A stretch of 64,000 nt of DNA from Hyphomonadaceae bacterium UBA1933 (lineage in GTDB: Bacteria > Pseudomonadota > Alphaproteobacteria > Caulobacterales > Aquidulcibacteraceae): the NCBI GenBank assembly GCA_002337085.1, contig DDFH01000006.1:835098-899097 (forward strand), read 5' to 3'. The position numbers were made by a program, and so were the translations under genes. The notes under the pieces were generated by a model, which saw nothing but the letters and a program-made list of their open reading frames with translations, did no database searches and was not told the DNA's origin. Shown here piece after piece: positions 1 to 6,420 of this stretch; the first letter of the stretch is position 1; every line of letters starts with the position of its first letter.

Positions 1-671
1 ACCGTGCTTTGATAATTGTTCAAAAGACGCCGGGGGTAAAAGCCGCAAATATTATGGACAAGGAAAAGGCAAAGAAGTTATTGCGTAATTATGGCGCTAA
101 TATCGGGGTTTTGATTGATGAATTGCCCTTGCCAAATATTATTGAAGTTGGCCTTGATAGAAAAATTGAAGGCACAGAAGATAATCTTCAAAAAAATCTG
201 TCTGGTGCGGGGTTTAAGATAGAGATTGATGACCATTCCCGCTATTCCGGCGAAATTATAAAAACTTCTGCGGTTTTGCGCGGTTTTGCGATTATGGCGC
301 TTTTATCGCTGATTGTGGCGGCAATTACAACGATTGGCTTTGCGGCACGTGCGGCCTTGGAATCACGACGTGATTCTGTGGAAATTCTTCACCTTGTTGG
401 CGCAGAAGATGCGTTTGTTGCCCGCGAAGTGCAGATACGTTTTATGCGTCTTGGGCTTGTATCTGGGGCATATGGTTCGCTCGCGGCAGGTGTAATGGTC
501 TTTACTGGAATTTTGATTATGAAAATTGGGGCGAGTGCTTTGACAAGTTCCAATGATATATTAAAATTTTATGATATTTGGATTTTGATTTTGGCGCCAA
601 TTTTAACTGCATTCGCGGCATCTTTTGCGGCACGTATTGCGGCGCGCCAAACCTTAAAAGAGTTGGTATAA
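1..671 (+). CDS. ftsX: Cell division ABC transporter permease FtsX (5' truncated)
   Basis: C-terminal part of FtsX; the reading frame is already open at base 3, so the true start lies before the window. FtsX is the membrane subunit of the FtsEX complex, which couples ATP hydrolysis by FtsE to septal peptidoglycan hydrolysis. The visible 220 residues hold a soluble periplasmic part followed by three hydrophobic segments (about residues 93-118, 149-175 and 190-212), the usual end of an FtsX/MacB-fold permease. A conserved charged turn (ESRRDSVEILHLVGA) follows the first of these helices, typical of FtsX. Its TAA is immediately followed by the ATG of the next gene, and the order ftsX / DUF218 / plsC is common in alphaproteobacteria. 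Function is inferred from family and context. Confidence 0.88.
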   Translation, partial: RALIIVQKTPGVKAANIMDKEKAKKLLRNYGANIGVLIDELPLPNIIEVGLDRKIEGTEDNLQKNLSGAGFKIEIDDHSRYSGEIIKTSAVLRGFAIMALLSLIVAAITTIGFAARAALESRRDSVEILHLVGAEDAFVAREVQIRFMRLGLVSGAYGSLAAGVMVFTGILIMKIGASALTSSNDILKFYDIWILILAPILTAFAASFAARIAARQTLKELV

Positions 672-1319
672 ATGGCAACAAATTGCAAAAAGCCATCTTT
701 GTCGAGCTTTATTGCATCGCTGGTTTCCAGATTGATTTTTGTTGTCGGGCTTGGCGCCTGCCTATTTATTATTGCGGGTTTTTTCAAATTTGCCGATGAT
801 GTGGTTACAATGAAACCGCCAGAGGATTTGAAACCCGCAGACGGAATTGTTTCTTTAACTGGCGGTTCGCGCGCCCGCCTTACCGAGGGGATAAACCTTT
901 TACAAGAAGGTATGGGCAAAAAACTCTTGATTTCAGGGGTTTTTAAAGAGGCTACCCCCAATGAATTGCGGCTTGTAACCGGCGGGGACAAGGCGCTTTA
1001 TGATTGCTGTGTCATGCTTGGCAAAGAGGCTACCGACACAATCGGCAATGCCCGCGAAATCCATGAATGGGCAAGGGCCAATAAATTCAAACGCCTGATA
1101 ATTATTACTGATAATTACCATATAAAACGTTCAATGCTTGAGATTAAGTCTGCCAATAGCGATATAGAATTTATTCCCTATCCCGTGCGGGCAGAGCCTT
1201 TTATGCATAAAAATTGGTGGGAAAATAAAGATGCGGTGCGGCGACTGACAATTGAATATTCAAAATATGTCTTCGCGCAGCTAAGATTAATTACAGGTTT
1301 TGACCCGGAACACGAATAA
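672..1319 (+). CDS. YdcF/DUF218-family membrane-anchored protein
   Basis: 215 residues with one N-terminal membrane helix (about 13-40) followed by a DUF218 (YdcF/SanA/ElyC-like) domain. Seen: a 'LTGGSRARLTEG' segment near residues 62-75, 'LLISG' and later 'DNYHIKRSM', the pattern of the DUF218 Rossmann-like fold. Family members act in envelope or peptidoglycan/undecaprenyl-phosphate homeostasis, but the reaction is not settled. It starts directly after the ftsX stop and ends directly before plsC with no spacer, so the three genes are very likely co-transcribed and translationally coupled. The position between a division protein and a phospholipid enzyme fits an envelope role; the specific substrate is unknown. 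Confidence 0.8.
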   Translation: MATNCKKPSLSSFIASLVSRLIFVVGLGACLFIIAGFFKFADDVVTMKPPEDLKPADGIVSLTGGSRARLTEGINLLQEGMGKKLLISGVFKEATPNELRLVTGGDKALYDCCVMLGKEATDTIGNAREIHEWARANKFKRLIIITDNYHIKRSMLEIKSANSDIEFIPYPVRAEPFMHKNWWENKDAVRRLTIEYSKYVFAQLRLITGFDPEHE

Positions 1320-2042
1320 ATGGCTTTTTTACGCTCTTTAATTTATGAAATCTATTTCGCCTTGGCGATTCTTTTTGTTGGCAGTATTGGTGCAATTGCG
1401 GTTCTTTTTAACAAGAAATATGCGCTTAATGTTGTCAATGCTTGGTCGCGTGCTGAATTATGGGGTCTTAAATATATTCAAGGGATTACTGTTGAAGTGC
1501 GGGGAATTGAAAACCTGCGTGATGGTAAAGTAATGGTCGCGGGCAAGCATTTATCAACACTTGATACGGTTGCGCCTTTCACAATGATGAATACCCCTGC
1601 ATTTGTCTTTAAAAAAGAACTGTTTAAAGTTCCGATATTTGGTTGGTATCTTAAAGTATCTGGCATGATTGCAATCGATCGTGATGGCGGCATGGCGGCA
1701 TTAAAAGGCATGGTGGCAGAATCAAAAGTCCGCCTTGAAGAGAACCGCCCGATTCTTATTTTTCCCGAAGGTACACGTCAGCCAATTGGTGCCGAACCTG
1801 ATTATAAACCCGGTGTTGCTGCGATTTACGGTATGCTTGGTGTTCCTTGCGTGCCGCTTGCCCTTAATACTGGTTGCTATTGGAAAAACAAAGGTTTGGT
1901 AAAACGCCCGGGAAAAGTGGTGTTTGAATTCCTTGAACCGATTGAACCTGGCCTTAAGCGGCAGGAATTTATGGAAAAATTGCAAACCGCAATCGAAAGC
2001 GGAACTGCAAAACTCGTGGCAGAGGCATCTCAAAGACAGTAA
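1320..2042 (+). CDS. plsC: 1-acyl-sn-glycerol-3-phosphate acyltransferase
   Basis: Acyltransferase that converts lysophosphatidic acid to phosphatidic acid in membrane phospholipid synthesis. 240 residues: an N-terminal membrane helix (about 8-30) and the PlsC domain. The catalytic HX4D motif is read as H77-L-S-T-L-D82, and the glycerol-phosphate-binding FPEGTR motif is at 148-153. Both are intact, so the enzyme should be active. The ATG follows the preceding TAA without a gap, making it the third gene of the ftsX operon. A promoter-like sequence for rplU begins about 40 bp after its stop. Confidence 0.92.
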   Translation: MAFLRSLIYEIYFALAILFVGSIGAIAVLFNKKYALNVVNAWSRAELWGLKYIQGITVEVRGIENLRDGKVMVAGKHLSTLDTVAPFTMMNTPAFVFKKELFKVPIFGWYLKVSGMIAIDRDGGMAALKGMVAESKVRLEENRPILIFPEGTRQPIGAEPDYKPGVAAIYGMLGVPCVPLALNTGCYWKNKGLVKRPGKVVFEFLEPIEPGLKRQEFMEKLQTAIESGTAKLVAEASQRQ

Positions 2043-2080
2043 AATGTCAAGAAAATGTATAGAAAACCTGCCTAAGCCCG

Positions 2081-2109
2081 TTGACTCATGTTCTGCAAAA
2101 TTATATAGC
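2081..2109 (+). promoter_or_regulatory. Putative sigma-70 promoter for rplU-rpmA
   Basis: TTGACT at 2081-2086 and TATAGC at 2104-2109 are separated by 17 bp, a good match to the housekeeping consensus. It lies between the plsC stop and rplU, about 90 bp before the rplU ATG, and would start transcription near 2116, just before the hairpin at 2125. Called by eye only. Confidence 0.5.
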
Positions 2110-2124
2110 CCACCACTCTTATTT

Positions 2125-2153
2125 CGCCCCAAATTCCAAATGGGGCGCGTTTT
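2125..2153 (+). terminator. Leader hairpin or terminator upstream of rplU
   Basis: CGCCCCA (2125-2131) pairs perfectly with TGGGGCG (2141-2147) around a 9-nt loop and is followed by a short T stretch. It could end the ftsX-ydcF-plsC transcript. Because it also lies downstream of the putative rplU promoter, it could instead fold in the L21 mRNA leader as an attenuator. The T run is short, so termination efficiency is uncertain. Confidence 0.5.
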
Positions 2154-2200
2154 ATGTTGGTTTTTAGCGTTTTGTAAACGCAGTTTGAAAGGTTTTCGCG

Positions 2201-2512
2201 ATGTTCGCGGTTATTAAAACAGGCGGCAAACAATATAAAGTTGCTGCGGGCGATAAAATCGTTGTTGAAAAAATTGAGGGCGAAGCAGGCTCTACTGTCA
2301 AATTTGAAGAAGTTTTGATGGTTGGTGATGACAATGGCGTTAAAGTTGGCGCACCTGTTGTTGCTGGTGCTTCGGTTTCTGCTGAATTGGTTGACACTTC
2401 AAAAGGTGATAAAGTTTACGTCATTAAAAAGACCCGTCGTAACACTTATCGTCGTCGTCGTGGCCACCGCCAGTTTGAAACTACTGTTAAAATTACTGCG
2501 GTTCACGCATAA
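2201..2512 (+). CDS. rplU: 50S ribosomal protein L21
   Basis: 103 residues, the standard length for bL21, which binds 23S rRNA in the large subunit. The N-terminus carries the family signature (MFAVIKTGGKQYKV) and the basic C-terminal part (KKTRRNTYRRRRGHRQ) is the typical rRNA-binding stretch. It is followed after 15 bp by rpmA (L27), the near-universal partner. The start is supported by an AAAGG-type ribosome site just upstream. Transcription probably starts at the promoter near 2081. Confidence 0.97.
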   Translation: MFAVIKTGGKQYKVAAGDKIVVEKIEGEAGSTVKFEEVLMVGDDNGVKVGAPVVAGASVSAELVDTSKGDKVYVIKKTRRNTYRRRRGHRQFETTVKITAVHA

Positions 2513-2527
2513 TAAAGGATATTTGTC

Positions 2528-2794
2528 ATGGCACATAAGAAGGCTGGTGGTTCATCCCGTAACGGTCGCGATTCAGAATCAAAACGCTTAGGCGTAAAAA
2601 AATACGGCAACGAAAATGTTGTTGCTGGAAATATTTTGGTTCGTCAACGCGGCACAAAGTTTTTCGCTGGTGATAATGTTGGCATGGGCAAAGATCATAC
2701 TTTGTTCGCAACTGCTAACGGTAAAGTCGAATTCCGCGAAAAAGCAAATAAGCGCACCTTCATTTCTGTTGTTGTGCCTCAAGCTGCGGAATAA
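2528..2794 (+). CDS. rpmA: 50S ribosomal protein L27
   Basis: 88 residues. bL27 sits near the peptidyl-transferase centre with its N-terminal tail. The sequence begins [16 protein letters not shown], the canonical bacterial start without the N-terminal extension that Firmicutes cleave, and contains the family block GNILVRQRG. It is preceded by AAAGGA at about 2515. Second gene of the rplU-rpmA unit, which ends at the strong terminator at 2820-2843. Confidence 0.97.
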   Translation: MAHKKAGGSSRNGRDSESKRLGVKKYGNENVVAGNILVRQRGTKFFAGDNVGMGKDHTLFATANGKVEFREKANKRTFISVVVPQAAE

Positions 2795-2819
2795 TCACTT
2801 TTTACAATTTTGAAAAAAT

Positions 2820-2843
2820 GGGGCGGTAATACGCCCCTTTTTT
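2820..2843 (+). terminator. Intrinsic terminator of rplU-rpmA
   Basis: GGGGCG (2820-2825) pairs with CGCCCC (2832-2837) around a 6-nt loop, followed directly by six T residues (2838-2843). It lies 25 bp after the rpmA stop. Its stem sequence echoes the leader hairpin ahead of rplU. Confidence 0.85.
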
Positions 2844-2870
2844 ATTTTCAGAACTAATTATATCACGATG

Positions 2871-2895
2871 TCACCCCGCATTTATTGCGGGGTCT
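2871..2895. repeat. REP-like palindrome (CCCCGCA-TTTAT-TGCGGGG type)
   Basis: Perfect 8-bp inverted repeat ACCCCGCA (2873-2880) / TGCGGGGT (2886-2893) with loop TTTAT, preceded by GTC. The same element in opposite orientation occurs at 43776-43796 with loop ATAAA, the reverse complement, and with one base changed in each arm. This marks a dispersed intergenic repeat family. No T run follows, so it is not a simple terminator. Confidence 0.65.
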
Positions 2896-2977
2896 CTTAT
2901 AATAAGATAGACACTTTTGCTATATATTGGGTTTAAATACAGGATGACATTTAAACCTGTTAAGGCTATATAAAACC

Positions 2978-4027
2978 ATGAAATTCCTTGATCTTGTTAA
3001 AATTTATGTAAAATCCGGTGATGGTGGGGCTGGCTCTAAATCATTTCGCCGTGAGAAATTCATTGAATATGGCGGTCCTGATGGTGGCGACGGCGGCAGA
3101 GGTGGGGACATTATATTCGAGGCGGCGGACGGCCTTAACACCCTTATTGATTATCGCTATGCACCGCATATCATGGCTGAAAACGGCAAAAAGGGACAAG
3201 GACGCCAATTACACGGCGCAAGTGCACCACCAAAAATCCTAAAAGTTCCGGTTGGCACTGAAATCCTTGATGAAGATAAAGAAACCATTATCGCCGATTT
3301 ATCAAAATTAGGTGATAGAATAACCTTCTTAAAAGGCGGCAATGGCGGTTGGGGCAATGTGCATTTTAAATCAAGCGTGAACCAAGCGCCCGATTATGCC
3401 AATCCTGGTCTTCCCGGCGAAGAAAAATGGATATGGCTACGGCTTAAATTGATTGCTGACGCCGGTCTTATTGGTTTACCTAATGCCGGAAAATCTACAT
3501 TCCTAAGCGTGGTTACCAAGGCGACCCCAAAAATCGCCGATTATCCGTTTACCACCATTCACCCAAATCTTGGCGTTGCCTATTTGGGCCCCGAATCAAA
3601 TTTTATCATTGCTGATATTCCAGGATTAATTGAGGGGGCGGCACAAGGTGCAGGTCTTGGGACAAGGTTCTTGGGGCATGTGGAACGTTGTGCAATCTTG
3701 CTCCACCTCATTGATGGAACAGAGGATGACATTGTAAAAGCCTATACAACTGTGCGCAATGAATTAGAGGGATATTCCGATGAATTGGGCGGCAAGCCTG
3801 AAATTATCGCTATAAACAAAATCGATTCGCTTCTCCCCGAAGAACAAGAAGAAAAAAAAGCGGCATTAGAGGCGGCAACGGGCAAAAAAGTTTATCTTAT
3901 TTCTGCAATTTCACATAATGGCTTAAAAGAAGTGCTTGCGCTTTTATTTGAAGAAATTAAAAAGCGGCGTATTAAAGACACTGTACCAGAAATTGAAGAA
4001 GACACCCCCCAAGAATGGCAACCATAG
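2978..4027 (+). CDS. obgE: Obg family GTPase (ribosome assembly)
   Basis: 349 residues. N-terminal glycine-rich Obg fold (about 1-158, with many GGxGG stretches such as GGPDGGDGG), then a G domain. G1 is GLPNAGKST (about 163-171), followed by the G3 motif [10 protein letters not shown]4 NKID and a G5-like SAI. ObgE acts in late 50S assembly and the stringent/growth response. The C-terminal OCT domain of Firmicutes-type Obg is absent, as usual in proteobacteria. It overlaps the start of proB by 13 bp and follows rplU-rpmA, a conserved gene order. Confidence 0.96.
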   Translation: MKFLDLVKIYVKSGDGGAGSKSFRREKFIEYGGPDGGDGGRGGDIIFEAADGLNTLIDYRYAPHIMAENGKKGQGRQLHGASAPPKILKVPVGTEILDEDKETIIADLSKLGDRITFLKGGNGGWGNVHFKSSVNQAPDYANPGLPGEEKWIWLRLKLIADAGLIGLPNAGKSTFLSVVTKATPKIADYPFTTIHPNLGVAYLGPESNFIIADIPGLIEGAAQGAGLGTRFLGHVERCAILLHLIDGTEDDIVKAYTTVRNELEGYSDELGGKPEIIAINKIDSLLPEEQEEKKAALEAATGKKVYLISAISHNGLKEVLALLFEEIKKRRIKDTVPEIEEDTPQEWQP

Positions 4028-5163
4028 ACCGAACAAATTTGGATGAAACCAGTAAATTACAACATTCAAAACGTGTTGTGATTAAATGCGGCTCGTCACT
4101 TTTGGTGGATACATCATCGGGAAAAGTGCGCGGTGAATGGCTTAAATCCCTTGCTAATGACATTAAAACCTTGCTTGAAAATGGCACTGAGGTTTTGGTT
4201 GTAAGCTCTGGCGCGGTGGCGATGGGGCGCAAGATTCTTGGGCTAAAAAAGAAAACTAAAATTGAAGAAAAGCAGGCCGCCGCCGCCACTGGGCAAGTGG
4301 AATTAATGAAGGCATGGCAAGATGCCTTGGGTGGCTTTAATCTTCATTGTGCGCAGTCACTTTTGACCGCCTATGATACCGAACGCCGCCGCAACTGGCT
4401 TAATGCGCGCGCAACATTTGATACATTGCTTTCACTTGGTATTGTGCCGATTATTAATGAGAATGACACCATTGCCACCGAAGAAATTCGTTATGGTGAT
4501 AATGACCGTTTGGCGGCGCGTGTGGCGCAAATGGTGGGTGCGGATTATCTTCTGCTTTTAAGCGACATTGACGGTCTTTATACTGCTGATCCACGCTCAA
4601 ACCCAAAGGCGCGGCATATTCCATTGGTACAGGCAATTACGCCAGAAATTGAAAAAATGGCCGGTGGCTCAAATGCAGAAGCTGGCGTTGGTTCTGGCGG
4701 GATGAAAACAAAAATCGATGCCGCAAAAATCGCAATTTCCCAAGGTTGCAACGTTATGATTCTTGATGGGCGTGACAAAAGCCCGATTGCACGCGCTTTG
4801 GCGGGCGATAAATCGACAACATTTGCGGCACAGCTTGACCCGCAAACCGCACGCCTTGCATGGCTTAGACATAATCTAAAGCCACAGGGGGCGTATGTGG
4901 TTGATGACGGGGCGGCAGGGGCATTAAAAAAAGGCGGCAGCCTTTTACCTGTTGGTGTCAAAGAGGTCGAAGGTAGCTTTGAACGTGGCGACGCGGTTGC
5001 CATTAAATCACCCGATGGCAAAATCATTGCCCGTGGTTTGTCCGCCTATAATGCCCATGATGCACAAATGATTATGGGTAAAAAATCGGGCGAGATTGAG
5101 GAAATATTGGGCTATTCCGGCCGTCCTGCGCTGGTTCACCGTGATGATATGGTTGCGGAATAA
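4015..5163 (+). CDS. proB: Glutamate 5-kinase
   Basis: First enzyme of proline synthesis; phosphorylates glutamate to gamma-glutamyl phosphate. 382 residues: an amino-acid-kinase domain opening with [12 protein letters not shown] and containing INENDT and [11 protein letters not shown] blocks, then a C-terminal PUA domain (about 290-372), the full-length two-domain form. The ATG lies inside the end of obgE, which suggests translational coupling. In many relatives proA follows, but here it does not; the next gene is a small membrane peptide. Confidence 0.96.
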   Translation: MATIDRTNLDETSKLQHSKRVVIKCGSSLLVDTSSGKVRGEWLKSLANDIKTLLENGTEVLVVSSGAVAMGRKILGLKKKTKIEEKQAAAATGQVELMKAWQDALGGFNLHCAQSLLTAYDTERRRNWLNARATFDTLLSLGIVPIINENDTIATEEIRYGDNDRLAARVAQMVGADYLLLLSDIDGLYTADPRSNPKARHIPLVQAITPEIEKMAGGSNAEAGVGSGGMKTKIDAAKIAISQGCNVMILDGRDKSPIARALAGDKSTTFAAQLDPQTARLAWLRHNLKPQGAYVVDDGAAGALKKGGSLLPVGVKEVEGSFERGDAVAIKSPDGKIIARGLSAYNAHDAQMIMGKKSGEIEEILGYSGRPALVHRDDMVAE

Positions 5164-5223
5164 ATTATAATAATCCCCGCAATAAATGCCTAAACTATCA
5201 TATGCCTTTCATCAGGAGGTAAT

Positions 5224-5400
5224 ATGAAAGGCTATAAAACCCTTGCCGCATCGGCATTAATCACAATCATCGGCAGCTTGCAACAAATTGGCGTTATCAA
5301 TCTTGTTCCCGAACATTTCCAAGGCGTGGCAATTGCCACTATCGGCCTTGTTATGGCGGGTTTAAGATTAGTGACAAACAGTCCGGCATTAAAAAAATAA
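5224..5400 (+). CDS. Small two-helix membrane protein, holin-like or phage-type
   Basis: 58 residues starting MKGYKTLAASALITIIG and ending in NSPALKK. A strong ribosome site (AGGAGGT, 5214-5220) precedes the ATG by 3 bp, so translation is well supported despite the small size. Two hydrophobic segments (about 6-20 and 33-48) are separated by a short polar turn, with a lysine-rich tail. I recall proteins of this layout (MKG/MRGWKT start, two helices, LRxVT near the end) from phage lysis or morphogenesis regions, but a specific family cannot be assigned. It could be a host membrane peptide, or a holin-like helper for the GTA cluster 3 kb downstream. Confidence 0.7.
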   Translation: MKGYKTLAASALITIIGSLQQIGVINLVPEHFQGVAIATIGLVMAGLRLVTNSPALKK

Positions 5401-5403
5401 ATC

Positions 5404-5497
5404 CTGTCATACCGGAATTTCCAAAGGAAATGTCCGGTATCTCGGCGGTGTATTCACGAGATGCCGGATAAATCCATGGGATTTTCCGGCATGACAG
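5404..5497. repeat. Cloverleaf-like palindromic repeat
   Basis: Outer arms CTGTCATACCGG (5404-5415) and CCGGCATGACAG (5486-5497) are complementary at 11 of 12 positions. Inside lie two further hairpins (ACCGGAATTTCC / GGAAATGTCCGGT and GCCGGATAAATCC / GGATTTTCCGGC) and a central CTCG/CGAG stem, so the single strand could fold into a multi-armed structure. A degraded right-hand half is present at about 43423-43463. It looks like a dispersed intergenic repeat, not a terminator. Confidence 0.65.
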
Positions 5498-5573
5498 TAT
5501 AACTGGTAAAAATCATAATAAGACATTGCAACCAATGCCATTTTTTGCAATCTGAAAATATGGAGAGCAAAAA

Positions 5574-5981
5574 ATGGCATATTGGCTTATAAAATCTGAA
5601 CCCAATGTATGGTCATGGGATCAACAAGTGGCAAAAGGTGATGAGGGGGAGGCTTGGACAGGCGTAAAAAACTACCTTGCCCGCAACAATATGCGCGCCA
5701 TGAAATTGGGCGACAAGGCATTTTTCTATCATTCCAATATTGGTAAAGAAATTGTCGGCATTTGCGAAGTATGTCAGGAAATCTTCCCCGACCCAACTGA
5801 TGAAAAATGGGAATGCGTTAAATTTCGCGCGGTTAAAAAATTGCAACGCCCATACAGCCTTGAAGAAGCAAAAAATAACCCAAAACTTGCGAATATGGCA
5901 CTTGTAAAAATGACCCGCCTTTCGGTTCAACCAGTAACCGAAGATGAGTGGGATGAGGTTTTGCAAGAAGTAGGGAAATAA
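5574..5981 (+). CDS. EVE domain-containing protein
   Basis: 135 residues beginning MAYWLIKSEPNVWSW, the hallmark opening of the EVE (PUA-like, THYN1-type) fold; the block GVKNYLARNNMRAMKLGDKAFFYHS is likewise typical. EVE domains bind modified bases in nucleic acids. Stand-alone bacterial copies are widespread and their biological target is generally unknown. A GGAGAG ribosome site lies at about 5560. The stop codon TAA merges with the first base of the heptamer array at 5980, so the downstream repeat abuts this gene exactly. Confidence 0.88.
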   Translation: MAYWLIKSEPNVWSWDQQVAKGDEGEAWTGVKNYLARNNMRAMKLGDKAFFYHSNIGKEIVGICEVCQEIFPDPTDEKWECVKFRAVKKLQRPYSLEEAKNNPKLANMALVKMTRLSVQPVTEDEWDEVLQEVGK

Positions 5982-6007
5982 TTACGAATTACGAATTACG
6001 AATTACG
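5980..6007. repeat. Tandem heptamer array, 4 x AATTACG
   Basis: Four perfect head-to-tail copies of AATTACG starting in the stop codon of the EVE gene and ending 8 bp before the four-helix-bundle gene. In another register it reads (ACGAATT)n. The array at 6374-6415 read on the other strand is (ACGGATT)n, so the two arrays are inverted relative to each other and differ at one base per unit. Confidence 0.9.
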
Positions 6008-6015
6008 AAGTTTGG

Positions 6016-6382
6016 ATGGTTATGGCAGAAAAATACAACCTTATTCAAGAAAGAAGTTTTAAATTTGCTGTGCGGATATATCGCCTGTCTCAATATTTGC
6101 TTCTTGACCACAAAGAGTTCGTGCTGTCAAAGCAAATTCTAAAAAGCGGAACCAGTATTGGCGCGAATGTTGAAGAAGCAATTGGCGGACAAACGCGAGC
6201 AGATTTTTTTTGCAAAAATTACAATCGCTTATAAGGAGGCGCGTGAAACACAATATTGGGTTAAATTACTTCGCGAAGTTAATTTAATTGATGATGCAAT
6301 GTTTAAATCAATAAACGATGATTGTTCTGAAATATGTAATATTCTTGCAAAAATACAAAAAACCGTGAAAAGTAATCCGTAA
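6016..6382 (+). pseudogene. Four-helix-bundle (S23/IVP-like) protein, frameshifted
   Basis: Belongs to the small four-helix-bundle proteins related to the proteins encoded in 23S rRNA intervening sequences and to Avd. Seen: an N-terminal half (6016 or 6022 to about 6205) with FKFAVRIYRLSQYLL and KSGTSIGANVEEAIGGQTRADF, then a second half in another frame (about 6205-6382) reading FAKITIAYKEARETQYWVKLL and IDDAMFKSINDDCSEI. A run of eight T residues (6204-6211) sits exactly at the junction; seven would restore one continuous frame of about 121 residues. This may be a decayed gene, phase variation by slippage, or a sequencing error. The last two codons and the stop lie inside the right-hand heptamer array. 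Confidence 0.8.
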
Positions 6383-6415
6383 TCCGTAATCCGTAATCCG
6401 TAATCCGTAATCCGT
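6374..6415. repeat. Tandem heptamer array, 6 x AATCCGT
   Basis: Six perfect head-to-tail copies of AATCCGT, starting within the end of the four-helix-bundle reading frame and stopping 5 bp before the penicillin-binding protein stop codon on the other strand. Reverse-complemented it matches the left array apart from one base per unit. A solitary fragment of the same unit (GTAATCCGTAATT) is found at about 43471-43483. Confidence 0.9.
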
Positions 6416-6420
6416 AGTTT

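Noticed and set aside
5980..6415. CRISPR array
   Set aside because: Units are 7 bp, directly abutting with no spacers, and no cas genes are present.
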